64,000 nt of DNA from Collinsella sp. OM04-5 (GCF_003439125.1 NZ_QSUU01000002.1:158628-222627), one strand, 5' to 3'. Shown: positions 1-8,192, counted from the first letter of the stretch. Numbers and translations are program-made. Notes: a model not told the origin generated them from the letters alone.

Positions 1-49
1 CTATAAGCTCCGCAGCTCCTACACGAAGGGGGATGAAGTAGATGCTTAA
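1..49 (+). CDS. C-terminal end of an ABC transporter permease (partial)
   Basis: Reading from base 2, an open frame enters from the left edge and ends at a TAA at 47-49, giving the last 15 residues of a protein (ends GDEVDA). The stop lies inside the next gene, whose ATG is at 42, so the two genes overlap by 8 bases. This tight coupling just upstream of an ABC ATPase suggests the permease of the same importer. Too little is visible for a family call. Confidence 0.45.
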   Translation, partial: YKLRSSYTKGDEVDA

Positions 50-836
50 GCTCTCACACGTCAAGAAGACCTTTAACAAGGGCACCGTCACCGAGAAGCG
101 CGCTCTTACCGGCGTCGACCTTACCCTCAACGACGGCGACTTTGTAACCGTGATCGGCGGTAACGGCGCCGGCAAATCCACGCTGCTCAACATGATCGCC
201 GGCGTATATCCGCTCGATTCGGGCGTTATCGAGCTCGACGGCACCGACATCTCGCGTCTGAGCGAGTCGCAGCGCGCCAAGTACCTGGGCCGCGTGTTCC
301 AGGACCCCATGCGCGGCACCGCAGCCGACATGCAGATTGCCGAGAACTTGGCCCTCGCCAAGCGCCGCGGCCAGCGTCGCGGTCTTTCGTGGGGCGTCAC
401 CAAGGCCGAGAAGGACGAGTACGTTGAACTGCTCAAGCGCCTGGACCTCGGTCTGGACACGCGCCTCAACGCCAAGGTCGGTCTGCTCTCGGGCGGCCAG
501 CGCCAGGCACTCACCTTGCTCATGGCCACGCTCACCAAGCCGCGCCTGCTGCTGCTCGACGAGCACACGGCGGCCCTCGACCCCAAGACGGCATCGAAGG
601 TACTCAACCTGACCGAGGAGATCGTCGACGAGAACCACTTGACCACACTCATGGTCACACACAACATGAACGACGCCATCCGTCTGGGCAACCGTCTGAT
701 CATGATGCACGAGGGCCACGTGATCTACGATGTGGCAGGCGACGAGAAAAAGTCGCTCACCGTCGCCGACCTACTGCAGAAGTTCGAGGAGGTCTCGGGC
801 GGCGAGCTCGCCAACGACCGCATGCTGCTAAGCTAA
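42..836 (+). CDS. ABC transporter ATP-binding protein (COG1101-like)
   Basis: ATPase subunit of an ABC importer, 264 residues, cytoplasmic and membrane-associated. Walker A is GGNGAGKST at residues 39-47, the Q-loop lies in VFQDP near 85-89, the signature LSGGQ is at 149-153, Walker B is LLLLDEH ending near 175, and the switch histidine is in VTHN near 208. An AAGGGGG ribosome site at 27-33 supports the ATG at 42. The overall sequence resembles the COG1101 ATPases that work with a TrpX/DUF534-type binding protein and a COG4120 permease, so an amino-acid or similar small solute is a plausible substrate; this is inferred. It overlaps the upstream gene, presumably the permease, and its TAA is the first base block of a palindromic terminator element at 836-875. 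Confidence 0.85.
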   Translation: MLKLSHVKKTFNKGTVTEKRALTGVDLTLNDGDFVTVIGGNGAGKSTLLNMIAGVYPLDSGVIELDGTDISRLSESQRAKYLGRVFQDPMRGTAADMQIAENLALAKRRGQRRGLSWGVTKAEKDEYVELLKRLDLGLDTRLNAKVGLLSGGQRQALTLLMATLTKPRLLLLDEHTAALDPKTASKVLNLTEEIVDENHLTTLMVTHNMNDAIRLGNRLIMMHEGHVIYDVAGDEKKSLTVADLLQKFEEVSGGELANDRMLLS

Positions 837-875
837 ACCTACCAAAAAGGGACAGGTTTATTTTGGCAGGTTTTA
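836..875 (+). repeat. GGGACAGG-core palindromic element, copy 1 (terminator-like)
   Basis: An imperfect palindrome (AACCTACCAAAA arm, GGCAGGTT arm) with the core AAGGGACAGG in the loop. It begins inside the TAA stop of the ABC ATPase. A nearly identical element in the opposite orientation sits at 46664-46703 overlapping the stop of rph, some 46 kb away. Confidence 0.75.
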
Positions 876-888
876 TCTGCGCAAACGT

Positions 889-930
889 CAAAACCGCCGC
901 AAAGGGACAGACGCCCTTGCGGCGGTTTTC
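889..930 (+). repeat. GGGACAG-core palindromic element, copy 2 (terminator-like)
   Basis: Perfect 13-bp arms (AAAACCGCCGCAA and TTGCGGCGGTTTT) enclose a short AGGGACAGACGCCC core. It follows copy 1 directly. The arms differ completely from copy 1 but the core is shared. The right arm ends in a T-run, so it could end transcription rightward; its left A-run could serve the other direction. Confidence 0.7.
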
Positions 931-951
931 GCTAACCCCCATATCGAGCAC

Positions 952-984
952 AGAAGCCCGTCCGAATTTGATCGGACGGGCTTC
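952..984 (+). terminator. Hairpin terminator upstream of mscS
   Basis: AGAAGCCCGTCCGA and TCGGACGGGCTTCTT form a strong GC-rich stem with a small AT-rich loop. It lies between the ABC operon and the mscS ribosome site. The T-run is short, so termination is likely but not certain. Confidence 0.55.
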
Positions 985-1028
985 TTGATGGGTATCATGG
1001 TTGGACGATCATTAGGAGGTTTCTCTAC

Positions 1029-1796
1029 ATGGAATTGTTTGAGCCGATTCTTCATTTCTTTGCACAACGATGGGTCCACAACATTATCTGGGCAGGTATC
1101 TTGGCCATCGGCACCGCCGTTGCCGCCAAGGTCGCGTCCAAGACCCTGTACCACCTGCTCAACCGCGACGATAACCCACTCCCTTCATCAAGCATCTTCA
1201 TCAACATCGCGCGCGCCGTCATTTGGATGATCGGCGGCAGCTTTATCCTCGACAACTGCTTTGGCATTAATGCAAACGCCCTCGTCGCCGCTCTTGGCGT
1301 CGGCGGCATCGCCATCTCGCTCGGCTTTCAGGACACGCTGTCAAACCTTATCGGTGGCATGCAGGTGACCTTTATGGGCATCATCAAACCCGGCGACAAT
1401 ATCGAGGTCGGCGGCGTGACGGGCGTGGTCCAAGATATCACCTGGCGCCATACGACCATCGAGGACGCCTGCGGGCAGACCATCATCGTCCCCAACTCAA
1501 ATATCTCCAAGAACACGCTCGTGCACCTCATGCCCTTTGGGCGCGTTGCCGTGCCCGTTGCCGTAAAGGACACGTCCAAGTGGGCCTCGTTGGACGCGCT
1601 GGCAGATGAGCTTACCGACGCCACCAAGGCCGCGGTGCTTCCCATCTCTGGCTTTGACAAGGAGCCCTACGTGCTCTTTAGCGAGATCGGCGACTTTGGC
1701 GTCAAGGGCAAAATCATCTTTATCGTCAGCGACGACAGCACCACTTTCACGGCAGCCGACGCTTGCATCCGCGCCATCGCCCCCATCATCGCCTAA
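1029..1796 (+). CDS. mscS: MscS-family small-conductance mechanosensitive channel
   Basis: A 255-residue inner-membrane channel that opens under membrane tension to release solutes during osmotic downshock. A hydrophobic stretch covers about residues 15-110, ending in the glycine/alanine-rich pore helix (VAALGVGGIAISLGFQDTL, about residues 88-107), followed by the beta domain with GDNIEVGGVTGVV near 118-135 and the conserved PNSNI near 156. This is the minimal three-helix MscS plan. AGGAGGT at 1014-1020 is well spaced from the ATG. The gene stands alone between two hairpins; its stop codon is overlapped by a palindromic repeat element at 1795-1834. Confidence 0.9.
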   Translation: MELFEPILHFFAQRWVHNIIWAGILAIGTAVAAKVASKTLYHLLNRDDNPLPSSSIFINIARAVIWMIGGSFILDNCFGINANALVAALGVGGIAISLGFQDTLSNLIGGMQVTFMGIIKPGDNIEVGGVTGVVQDITWRHTTIEDACGQTIIVPNSNISKNTLVHLMPFGRVAVPVAVKDTSKWASLDALADELTDATKAAVLPISGFDKEPYVLFSEIGDFGVKGKIIFIVSDDSTTFTAADACIRAIAPIIA

Positions 1797-1834
1797 AACC
1801 ACCGCAAAGGGGACAGGCACCATTGTGGTGGTTT
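1795..1834 (+). repeat. GGGGACAGG-core palindromic element, copy 3
   Basis: AAACCACCGCAA and TTGTGGTGGTTT arms surround the core AGGGGACAGGCACC. It overlaps the TAA of mscS, so it probably serves as its terminator. Confidence 0.75.
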
Positions 1835-1890
1835 CGCATCGTGGTACCATGGTTCATATCGTTGTTTAAACGACTAAGGGAGTAGACACC

Positions 1891-3810
1891 ATGGAAGAGG
1901 CCTATCGTCAAGCGCGCAAGCGCGGCGAACAGGGACGCCGTCGCGCCATCAGCCAAAGCGAGCATCCATATCTTACGGACCTCGACAGCTTGGTCGCCCA
2001 GCTTCCCTGCGGGCAGCGCGAGAACATCGGCCTGCGGGACATTCCGCTCGAAATGGTCGTCGGCACGGTTACCAAAGGTCGCCAGTCCGCCTTTTCGTGT
2101 AACTTTATGCCGCTGCTCCCCTGGAATACCGAATTCGCCCGCAAATGGTCCAACCTCTACGATATCCAAATCTCCGAGGGCTACCGCGACCCCATCATCG
2201 TCACCGAGTTCATGCACCGCTTTTACGTCCAAGAGGGCAACAAGCGTGTCAGCGTCCTCAAATTCCTTGACGCTCCGACGGTTTCGGCCAAGGTGACGCG
2301 TCTGTACCCCGGTAAGTGGGATTCCGTCGAGAGCCGCCTGTACGGTGAGTTTTGCGCCTTTTGGTACGTATGCCCCCTGTACGAGATTGAGTTTTCGCGC
2401 GAGGGCGGCTACGAGATGCTTGCCAAAATGCTCGGCCAAGATCTTGTCGAAAAATGGCCTCAAAAGAAGGTCGACTACCTACGTCACACCTTCCTGCTCT
2501 TTAAGCGCGCCTATCTTCGCGCGGGCGGCGACCACTTGGACATTACGCCTGCCGATGCCATGCTCGTCTACCTCAACGTCTACAACCAGGACCGTCTGCT
2601 GGATACGCCGACGGATATCGTCGTCAACCGTCTGTGCAAGATTTGGCGCGAGCTTGTCATTGCCGGCAAAAGCGACGAGGACAAAGTCGATCTTGTCGAA
2701 GCGCCGCAGCCCAACGAGAAAGAGGGCGCACCGACAAAAGCTACCTCGGGCGTGCTCAACTTCTTTATGAGCAAGACCGTCTACTCCACTGCCAATCCCA
2801 TGCGAATCGCCTTTATCCACGAGTTTCCCTGTGCCACGTCGAGCTGGGACAGCCTACACGACCAGGGCCGCCGGTATCTTGATGAGCACTTTGGCGGCAT
2901 CGTGCGCACCGAGGCGTTCGAGGACTGCCACGATTCGGACGTGTTCTACGCCGCCGTCGAGACAGCCGTAAAGCACGGGGCGAACGTCATCTTCTCGACC
3001 TCACACCGGCTCATGGAATACACGCTCAGGGCGTCAGTCGAGTATCCCCAGGTGCGGTTCCTTAACTGCTCAATCGGCCTTCCCCACCAAAGCGTCCGCT
3101 CGTACTTTGGAAAGATGTACGAGGCCAAGTTCCTACTGGGCGCCCTTGCCGCCAGCATGGCGGACAACCACCGCATTGGCTACCACGCGTCGGTCTTCGC
3201 CTCGGGCGCGCTCAGCGAGATCAACGCCTTTGCGATTGGCGCCTCGCTGCTCGACCCCCGCGCGCAAATTATCCTGACCTGGGGCGATGTGCCCGCCGGA
3301 GGCCTTGCCGAGGCCATGTGCCGCGAGGGCGTGAGCGTCATGACCGGCGCTGACATGTCAAAGTCGCTCGAAGACCCTACGGCCTACGGACTTCACCGCC
3401 TGGTCGATGGCAAGGTCGCCGGCATCGCCATGCCGGTATGGAACTGGGGCCGATACTACGAGCTTATCGTGCGAAGTCTGCTGCACGGCACCTGGGATGA
3501 GACCAGTGACAACAGCCAGGTTCGCGCCGTCAACTACTGGTATGGTATGAGCTCGGGCGTCATCGACATTCGCTACGCTCCGGGCCTGCCCTATCAGACG
3601 CGTAAGCTTGTTCAGCTGCTCCGCAATGGCATCGTCGAGGGCTCCATCAATCCATTTGGCGGCGAGCTCCATAGCCAAGACGGCGTGGTGCAGATCGAGG
3701 GCTTTCCCCCGCTGCCGAGCACGCAAATCGTCGAGATGGACTGGCTGGCTGACAACGTTATAGGCTCGATTCCGCAGCTCGATAACGAGCCGGAGGTCCG
3801 TGCCCTATGA
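1891..3810 (+). CDS. Cytosolic ParB-like / BMP-family ligand-binding fusion protein
   Basis: A 639-residue two-part protein. The N-terminal half holds a ParB/sulfiredoxin-fold-like segment, seen as DPIIVTEFMHRFYV followed by EGNKRVSVLKF (residues about 100-125), where the second block matches the helix of ParB-type nucleotide-binding domains. From about residue 304 the sequence matches the basic membrane protein (BMP, PnrA-like) fold of nucleoside and simple ligand-binding proteins. There is no signal peptide and no lipobox, so unlike usual BMP proteins it should stay in the cytoplasm and act as a sensor rather than a transporter part. An AAGGGAGTAGACACC leader precedes the ATG. Its stop overlaps the ATG of the downstream phosphoesterase (ATGA), implying translational coupling. 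The ligand is unknown. Confidence 0.7.
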   Translation: MEEAYRQARKRGEQGRRRAISQSEHPYLTDLDSLVAQLPCGQRENIGLRDIPLEMVVGTVTKGRQSAFSCNFMPLLPWNTEFARKWSNLYDIQISEGYRDPIIVTEFMHRFYVQEGNKRVSVLKFLDAPTVSAKVTRLYPGKWDSVESRLYGEFCAFWYVCPLYEIEFSREGGYEMLAKMLGQDLVEKWPQKKVDYLRHTFLLFKRAYLRAGGDHLDITPADAMLVYLNVYNQDRLLDTPTDIVVNRLCKIWRELVIAGKSDEDKVDLVEAPQPNEKEGAPTKATSGVLNFFMSKTVYSTANPMRIAFIHEFPCATSSWDSLHDQGRRYLDEHFGGIVRTEAFEDCHDSDVFYAAVETAVKHGANVIFSTSHRLMEYTLRASVEYPQVRFLNCSIGLPHQSVRSYFGKMYEAKFLLGALAASMADNHRIGYHASVFASGALSEINAFAIGASLLDPRAQIILTWGDVPAGGLAEAMCREGVSVMTGADMSKSLEDPTAYGLHRLVDGKVAGIAMPVWNWGRYYELIVRSLLHGTWDETSDNSQVRAVNYWYGMSSGVIDIRYAPGLPYQTRKLVQLLRNGIVEGSINPFGGELHSQDGVVQIEGFPPLPSTQIVEMDWLADNVIGSIPQLDNEPEVRAL

Positions 3811-4517
3811 ATATCCTAGCCATTGCCGATGTAGAGGAGCGCTGCCTGTGGGAATGTTTTCGCAAGGAGCGCTTTGAGGACGTTGACCTGATTCTATCCG
3901 CAGGCGACCTGGATCCGGACTATCTTGAGTTTTTGGTCACTGTCATCAACAAACCGCTTGTGTACGTTCGTGGCAACCACGACGACCGCTACGCGCGCCA
4001 TGCACCGGGCGGGTGCATTTGTGTTGAGGACAGCGTATATGTGTACCGAGGTATTCGCATTGCGGGTCTGGGCGGTTCCATGCGCTACCGCGACGGCGCG
4101 AACATGTATACCGAGCGCGAGATGGCAAAACGCATGCGCAAGCTATCGCGAAAAATCGCACTGGTAGACGGATGCGATATTCTACTTACCCATGCACCCG
4201 TCGCAGGCATGGGCGACCTGGACGACCTGCCGCATCGAGGGTTTGAGTGCTTTAACACAGCGCTTGAGTCCTGGGGGGCCGACTACATGGTGCACGGGCA
4301 TGTGCACCAATGCTATGGTCGCGACTTTCAGCGTGAGCGCCAGCATGCATGCGGGACAACAATCATCAACGCGTGCGGCTATACGCAGTTTGAGCTGGAT
4401 GAAGCGCGCTACCCCATCCGTGGCTGGCAGGCAGCCTGGCTCAACTCGCAAACCATGCGCCGCGAGCTCAAACGCCACGAAGCAATCGAGTCTTCAACCG
4501 CCAGAACCCCCTGGTAA
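3807..4517 (+). CDS. Calcineurin-like metallophosphoesterase
   Basis: A 236-residue phosphoesterase of the calcineurin-like superfamily. Metal-binding motifs are visible in order: D8 at the N-terminus, GDLD at 33-36, GNHDD at 56-60, THAP at 128-131 and HGHVH at 163-167. The first motif reads ADVEE rather than the usual D-x-H, a variation seen in some members that may alter the first metal site. The length fits small bacterial YfcE/YmdB-like enzymes, but the substrate cannot be named. It overlaps the BMP fusion gene by four bases and is likely its functional partner, perhaps making or destroying the ligand that the fusion senses; that link is inference. Confidence 0.85.
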   Translation: MNILAIADVEERCLWECFRKERFEDVDLILSAGDLDPDYLEFLVTVINKPLVYVRGNHDDRYARHAPGGCICVEDSVYVYRGIRIAGLGGSMRYRDGANMYTEREMAKRMRKLSRKIALVDGCDILLTHAPVAGMGDLDDLPHRGFECFNTALESWGADYMVHGHVHQCYGRDFQRERQHACGTTIINACGYTQFELDEARYPIRGWQAAWLNSQTMRRELKRHEAIESSTARTPW

Positions 4518-4525
4518 CTGCCAAC

Positions 4526-4585
4526 AACCACCACGAAGGGGATAGGCACCTTTATGGTGGTTTTGCTGACTCGTCCGACCTGTCC
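4526..4585 (+). repeat. GGGGATAGG-core palindromic element with tail, copy 4
   Basis: AACCACCACGAA and TTTATGGTGGTT arms around GGGGATAGGCACC, followed by the tail GCTGACTCGTCCGACCTGTCC. The tail is shared exactly with copy 5 at 6542-6601, so these two are recent relatives over about 60 bases. Confidence 0.75.
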
Positions 4586-4630
4586 ATCACGGTGCTTGTG
4601 TAATTAACGAGAACACTCATTGTTTTGTAA

Positions 4631-4658
4631 GGACGGCGCTCACGTGCCGTCTTTTTTT
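4631..4658 (+). terminator. Rho-independent terminator of the BMP/phosphoesterase operon
   Basis: GACGGC and GCCGTC arms (4632-4637 and 4646-4651) with a short loop, followed by seven T residues. Strand + fits the two-gene operon upstream. Confidence 0.85.
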
Positions 4659-4749
4659 GTCAACTTATGCAGTCTCGACCGTGTTGTATGTAGAGGGACC
4701 TCGCGAGACGCCTTCCCTATATCCACCACGACCAATTGGAGGTGACACT

Positions 4750-5310
4750 ATGCCTGCACGCCGTAACCGCAATAGCACGCTCCGATGCGATGCCGATCAG
4801 ATCGAGCGGGAAGCAAAGCGCTTGGTCGACACGTATTCCGACCTCATCCTTCGATTGTGCTATTCGGCCCTTGGATCCGCTGACGACGCTCAAGACATCT
4901 GCCAGGACACGCTGATCAAGATTCTCCAACGCACTCAACCGTTCGACTCGCTCGAACACGAACGTGCTTGGGTGATCCGAGTCGCACTGAACGCATGTCG
5001 CGATATCGGCCGTACGCACGCGAATCACCCGGTTGTCGACCTCGATTCGCTCCCCGATTTCTGCGCACCCGTAACACATACCGAGCAAGAATTCGCGCAA
5101 CGCGACTGCGCCATTCTTTCCGCTGTCACGGCCCTGCCTCAAGCACAGCGCATCGCCATCTTTTTGCACTACTACGCAGGCATGAGCATCAGGGAAATCG
5201 CAGACGCCGTTCACGCGACGCCAGCTGCAACCGCCCAGCACCTTAGCCGCGGACGTGCGTCACTTCGGCTTTCCTTGAAAGGAGACCACAATGACTACGA
5301 ATTCGAATGA
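4750..5310 (+). CDS. ECF-type RNA polymerase sigma factor
   Basis: A 186-residue sigma-70 family factor of the extracytoplasmic-function type. Region 2 is seen at about residues 25-90 (SADDAQDICQDTLIKIL, then WVIRVALNACRD), and region 4 at about 125-180 (LPQAQRIAIFLHYYAGMSIREIADA, a helix-turn-helix). The frame is open from 4657, but GGAGGTGA at 4738-4745 fixes the start at 4750 (MPARRN). It overlaps the next gene by 20 bases. That partner is a single-span membrane protein of the kind that often acts as an anti-sigma factor, so the pair probably senses an envelope signal. No clear ECF autoregulatory promoter was recognised. Confidence 0.88.
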   Translation: MPARRNRNSTLRCDADQIEREAKRLVDTYSDLILRLCYSALGSADDAQDICQDTLIKILQRTQPFDSLEHERAWVIRVALNACRDIGRTHANHPVVDLDSLPDFCAPVTHTEQEFAQRDCAILSAVTALPQAQRIAIFLHYYAGMSIREIADAVHATPAATAQHLSRGRASLRLSLKGDHNDYEFE

Positions 5311-6421
5311 CTATCGCCACGCCCTGGAGCACATTTCGTTTACCGATAATGCGAAGCAGCACATGGCAAACTCGATTGCTCAGTCCGTCGCCTCGAGCGA
5401 TGCGGCGACCGCTCAAAGCAACTTTAATGGCACGCGACGCAAGCCGCGCATCGCCCGCCATCCCGTAAGAACAGTCGCTCGCATTGCCGCTGTAACGGCA
5501 GTCCTCGCTATCGTCATTGGAGGCGCTGGCACGGCTATGGCAACAGGCGTCCTGCCGCTTCCTTCTGACATGCTTTCCGACATCTTTGACGGACCTGCTT
5601 CTCAAACCGAGATCATCGACCGTATTGGCCGGCCCGTCGGTGCTAGCTGCTCCAACAACGGAGTCACCGTGACCGCCGACGCCATCATGGGCGACAAGGA
5701 TATGGTTACCATCGCCTATACGCTTACGTTCGACGATCCCGCTGCCCTGAAAAAGCTTTCCGAGCCGGGCGAGAACGGAACTATCGCCGGAAGTGTCGAT
5801 GGAAACGTATACGTTGATGGCGAGCATGGCGGCCAAGGCCAATCATGGCTCATTGACAAGAACCCCAATGACTCCAGCATTCAATACTTTGCACAGTTCA
5901 GCGTTGAATCACCCGGCCTTATGGGCAGGACCGTCCGCACGCATATCAACTCTCTCGTTGTGCCACGTGCTGGCAAAGAGCTTCCCGAGTATAAGAAAAT
6001 ACTTACGGGCCCATGGGATCTTAAGTTCCAGCTGAATTACGAAGATACATCCGTTACGATTCCCGCGCCCAAATCGGTCAACTTTAACGGCACCAAGGCG
6101 ACGATTCAAGAGGCCACCGTATCCTGCGTTGGCGTTTCAGTCCGCTACAACATAGATCGTTCCATCGAACACGACAACAACAGCGGCAAGATGTCTCAAA
6201 ACATGGAGGAGTCTATGGATGCCGTTGGCAACATACCCCTCATCGTGACGTTCAAAGACGGTCATGTTGAGGACGCAACCAGCTACAGCGGCTATTTCGC
6301 AAATAAACTGGATAACGGCACCACTGATGTCCACAAGACCTGGCCGTTCTCGCAAGTTTGTGACACAGACAAGATTGCAAGCGTACAAATTGGCGATACG
6401 GTCATTCCCATGAATTCGTAA
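5291..6421 (+). CDS. DUF4179-type membrane protein, probable anti-sigma factor
   Basis: A 376-residue protein with a basic cytoplasmic N-terminus (about 60 residues, ending RKPRIARHPVRTVARIA), one membrane helix at about 62-86, and a large outside domain. The pattern (short inner segment, one span, DUF4179-like outer region with NGVTVTADAIMGDKDMV near 115-132) matches proteins encoded next to ECF sigma factors in Firmicutes and Actinobacteria. The inner segment lacks the zinc HxxxCxxC motif of classic ZAS anti-sigma factors. Start and end overlap the sigma gene by 20 bases with an AAAGGAGA site before the ATG. Role as the sigma factor's antagonist is inferred from position. Confidence 0.7.
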   Translation: MTTNSNDYRHALEHISFTDNAKQHMANSIAQSVASSDAATAQSNFNGTRRKPRIARHPVRTVARIAAVTAVLAIVIGGAGTAMATGVLPLPSDMLSDIFDGPASQTEIIDRIGRPVGASCSNNGVTVTADAIMGDKDMVTIAYTLTFDDPAALKKLSEPGENGTIAGSVDGNVYVDGEHGGQGQSWLIDKNPNDSSIQYFAQFSVESPGLMGRTVRTHINSLVVPRAGKELPEYKKILTGPWDLKFQLNYEDTSVTIPAPKSVNFNGTKATIQEATVSCVGVSVRYNIDRSIEHDNNSGKMSQNMEESMDAVGNIPLIVTFKDGHVEDATSYSGYFANKLDNGTTDVHKTWPFSQVCDTDKIASVQIGDTVIPMNS

Positions 6422-6541
6422 CGCTACGCGGCTCGTATATGCACCCGGTTCCGCACTTCGCGTCTAAAGATGCGCTGTCATCGAGCAGCGTGAGCGCAAG
6501 GCCGCCCGTATGGTCGGCTGGGAACACCTCGTTGCGCTAAA

Positions 6542-6601
6542 AACCACCACGAAGGGGACCGGCACCTTTGTGGTGGTTTTGCTGACTCGTCCGACCTGTC
6601 C
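6542..6601 (+). repeat. GGGGACCGG-core palindromic element with tail, copy 5
   Basis: AACCACCACGAA and TTTGTGGTGGTT arms around GGGGACCGGCACC, then the same GCTGACTCGTCCGACCTGTC tail as copy 4. It lies about 120 bases past the DUF4179 gene. Confidence 0.75.
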
Positions 6602-6610
6602 CAACGGTTT

Positions 6611-6667
6611 GTCTCAATCTGTAACAGGTAGGGCCCAAATAATCGGTTAGCTGTTACAGATCGAGAC
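6611..6667. repeat. TGTAACAG palindrome, cluster I unit 1
   Basis: Arms GTCTCAATCTGTAACAG and CTGTTACAGATCGAGAC enclose a variable loop. Member of an eight-copy family in this window; the next unit starts 80 bases further on. Confidence 0.85.
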
Positions 6668-6690
6668 AGACCACGGATGCTCGGCCGAAA

Positions 6691-6747
6691 ATCTCAATCT
6701 GTAACAGGTAGGAACGATTTTGCCCCTTAGATGTTACAGATTGAGAT
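6691..6747. repeat. TGTAACAG palindrome, cluster I unit 2
   Basis: Arms ATCTCAATCTGTAACAG and ATGTTACAGATTGAGAT around a variable loop. It ends 25 bases before the stop codon of the leuB remnant. Confidence 0.85.
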
Positions 6748-6772
6748 ATTTGACAGCTTGAATCGGCATCGC

Positions 6773-7393
6773 CTACAGCGCGGCGACGACCTTGTCGCCC
6801 ATCGTCGTGGTGCCGAGGATCTTATCTGCCGGGGTGTTGACATCGGCGATGTCACGGGTGCGCCAGCCCTCGTCGAGCACGCGCGCCACGGCGCTCTCGA
6901 TCCACGCGGCTTGCTCGCCCATGTCGAGCGCGTAGGTCAGCAGCATCGCCACCGACAAGATTTGAGCCAGCGGATTGGCCACGCCGAGCCCCGCGATGTC
7001 AGGAGCGCTGCCAGCGCTCGGCCCAAACAGCGATACGCCATCATCCAGCGAGGCAGAGGCAAGCATACCGAGCGATCCGGTAATCTGAGCCGCCTCATCG
7101 GACAGGATGTCGCCGAACATGTTCTCCGTCACCACGACGTCAAAGTCTGCCGGTCGACTGATGAGCTGCATGGCGGCGTTGTCGACGAGCAGGTCCTCAA
7201 GCTCCACGTCGGAGTACTCCTCGTCTTGCACGCGATGCACGATCTCGCGCCACATGCGGCTCGTCTCCAGCACGTTGCGCTTATCAACGCTCGTCACCTT
7301 GCCGCGACGTTTGCGCGCCGCCTCAAATGCCTGGCGCGCAATGCGCTCAATCTCGTACTCGCGATACTCCATCACGTCGACCGCACGCTGACC
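6773..7393 (-). pseudogene. leuB: leuB remnant (3-isopropylmalate dehydrogenase C-terminal part)
   Basis: About 207 codons matching the C-terminal half or more of LeuB (family length about 355): [53 protein letters not shown] and [11 protein letters not shown] are visible in order, ending [13 protein letters not shown]. The N-terminal nucleotide- and substrate-binding portion is absent, so it cannot be active. Upstream the sequence changes abruptly into leuA in another frame near 7393-7420, the scar of a deletion that removed the rest of leuA, any leuC and leuD, and the start of leuB. The piece still has a full open frame, so the loss may be recent. Confidence 0.85.
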
Positions 7394-7399
7394 GGCCGC

Positions 7400-7979
7400 A
7401 CCCGCAGCGCCCGCGCAGGTCACGGATGCGGGCGCCAAAGTCCCACGGCATGTTGTAGCCCATCGTATCGGGGATGTTCACGACCGTGGCACCGGCCTTT
7501 ACGGCCGCCTCGATAATGCGCACCAGAAACTCCTGATCGGAGCGGCCGGCATCCTCGGCATAAAACTCAACATCGTCAACGAACTTGCGAGCATGTTTGA
7601 CGGCATGGATCGCTCACTCAATTGCCCTTTCCTCAGTCATATGGAGCTTGTCGCGCAGGTGACTGGTGCTCACACCCAGCCCTGTATGGATACGGGGCCT
7701 CTGGGCCGTTTTGAGCGCCTCTGCAGCCACTTCGATATCCCTGTCGACAGCGCGCGTCAGGCCGCATACCGTGCATCGGTCGCCCGCAATCTTGCCAATC
7801 TCCTGTACGGAGCGAAAGTCACCAGGACTCGAGATGGGAAAGCCCGCCTCGATAACGTCCACGTTCATGCGCACCAGCTGGCGGGCGATGAAGAGCTTTT
7901 CCTCGGTATTCATGCTGGCGCCCGGCGACTGCTCACCGTCGCACAGGGTGGCGTCAAAGATTGTGATTTTGCGGCTTAT
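7400..7979 (-). pseudogene. leuA: leuA remnant (2-isopropylmalate synthase N-terminal part)
   Basis: About 190 codons of LeuA (family length about 500). [33 protein letters not shown] and then, past an in-frame TGA at 7614-7616, [14 protein letters not shown] and [14 protein letters not shown] are readable. Three lesions are visible: the expected ATG, 5 bases after AGGAGG (7985-7990), is ATA (7977-7979); the catalytic Arg of the TLRDGEQ motif is Cys; and an Arg codon position (ERAIE-R-AI in homologues) is TGA. All three are C-to-T or G-to-A type changes. The 3' part is missing; the frame runs into leuB sequence. Confidence 0.85.
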
Positions 7980-8132
7980 ATGTTCCTCCTGATTGACCGT
8001 TTTATGACAGATGGCTTTCAGGAGAGAGAGAAGGCCTAGAGATAGAAAAATACCCATGTCGCTCATCACGCCTGAAAGCGGCAGACGATAGCGCACCCGG
8101 GTACAACAAATCGTTATAGCGAGATTACAACC

Positions 8133-8192
8133 CTAGCGCGCTATCCAATCTAGTAGCGCTAGGCCTAGGAGCTGTTGCGTGTTCTTAAACAT
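8133..8192 (-). CDS. leuL: Leu-rich leader peptide of the lost leucine operon
   Basis: A 19-residue open frame on the minus strand, MFKNTQQLLGLALLDWIAR, with five Leu codons in seven positions, four of them the rare CTA. GGGAG precedes the ATG by seven bases. It lies about 150 bases upstream of the leuA remnant. An inverted repeat (CCTAGCGC / GCGCTAGG, 8132-8163) overlaps the Leu codon run, as expected of an attenuator where ribosome stalling on Leu codons switches RNA structure. Such leaders are known before leuA in other bacteria. Here the downstream genes are dead, so it would be an orphan. Confidence 0.6.
   Translation of the reverse strand: MFKNTQQLLGLALLDWIAR

Noticed and set aside
6611..6747. 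CRISPR array
   Set aside because: Repeats are long palindromes with an 80-bp period, only two to four copies per cluster, variable loops inside the repeat, and no cas genes nearby.
6731..7516. 261-codon plus-strand frame over the leuB remnant
   Set aside because: It is antisense to recognisable LeuB sequence and has no ribosome site.
7614..8096. Long leuA start at 8096
   Set aside because: The extra residues match no LeuA; the AGGAGG site points to 7979, where the start codon has mutated to ATA.
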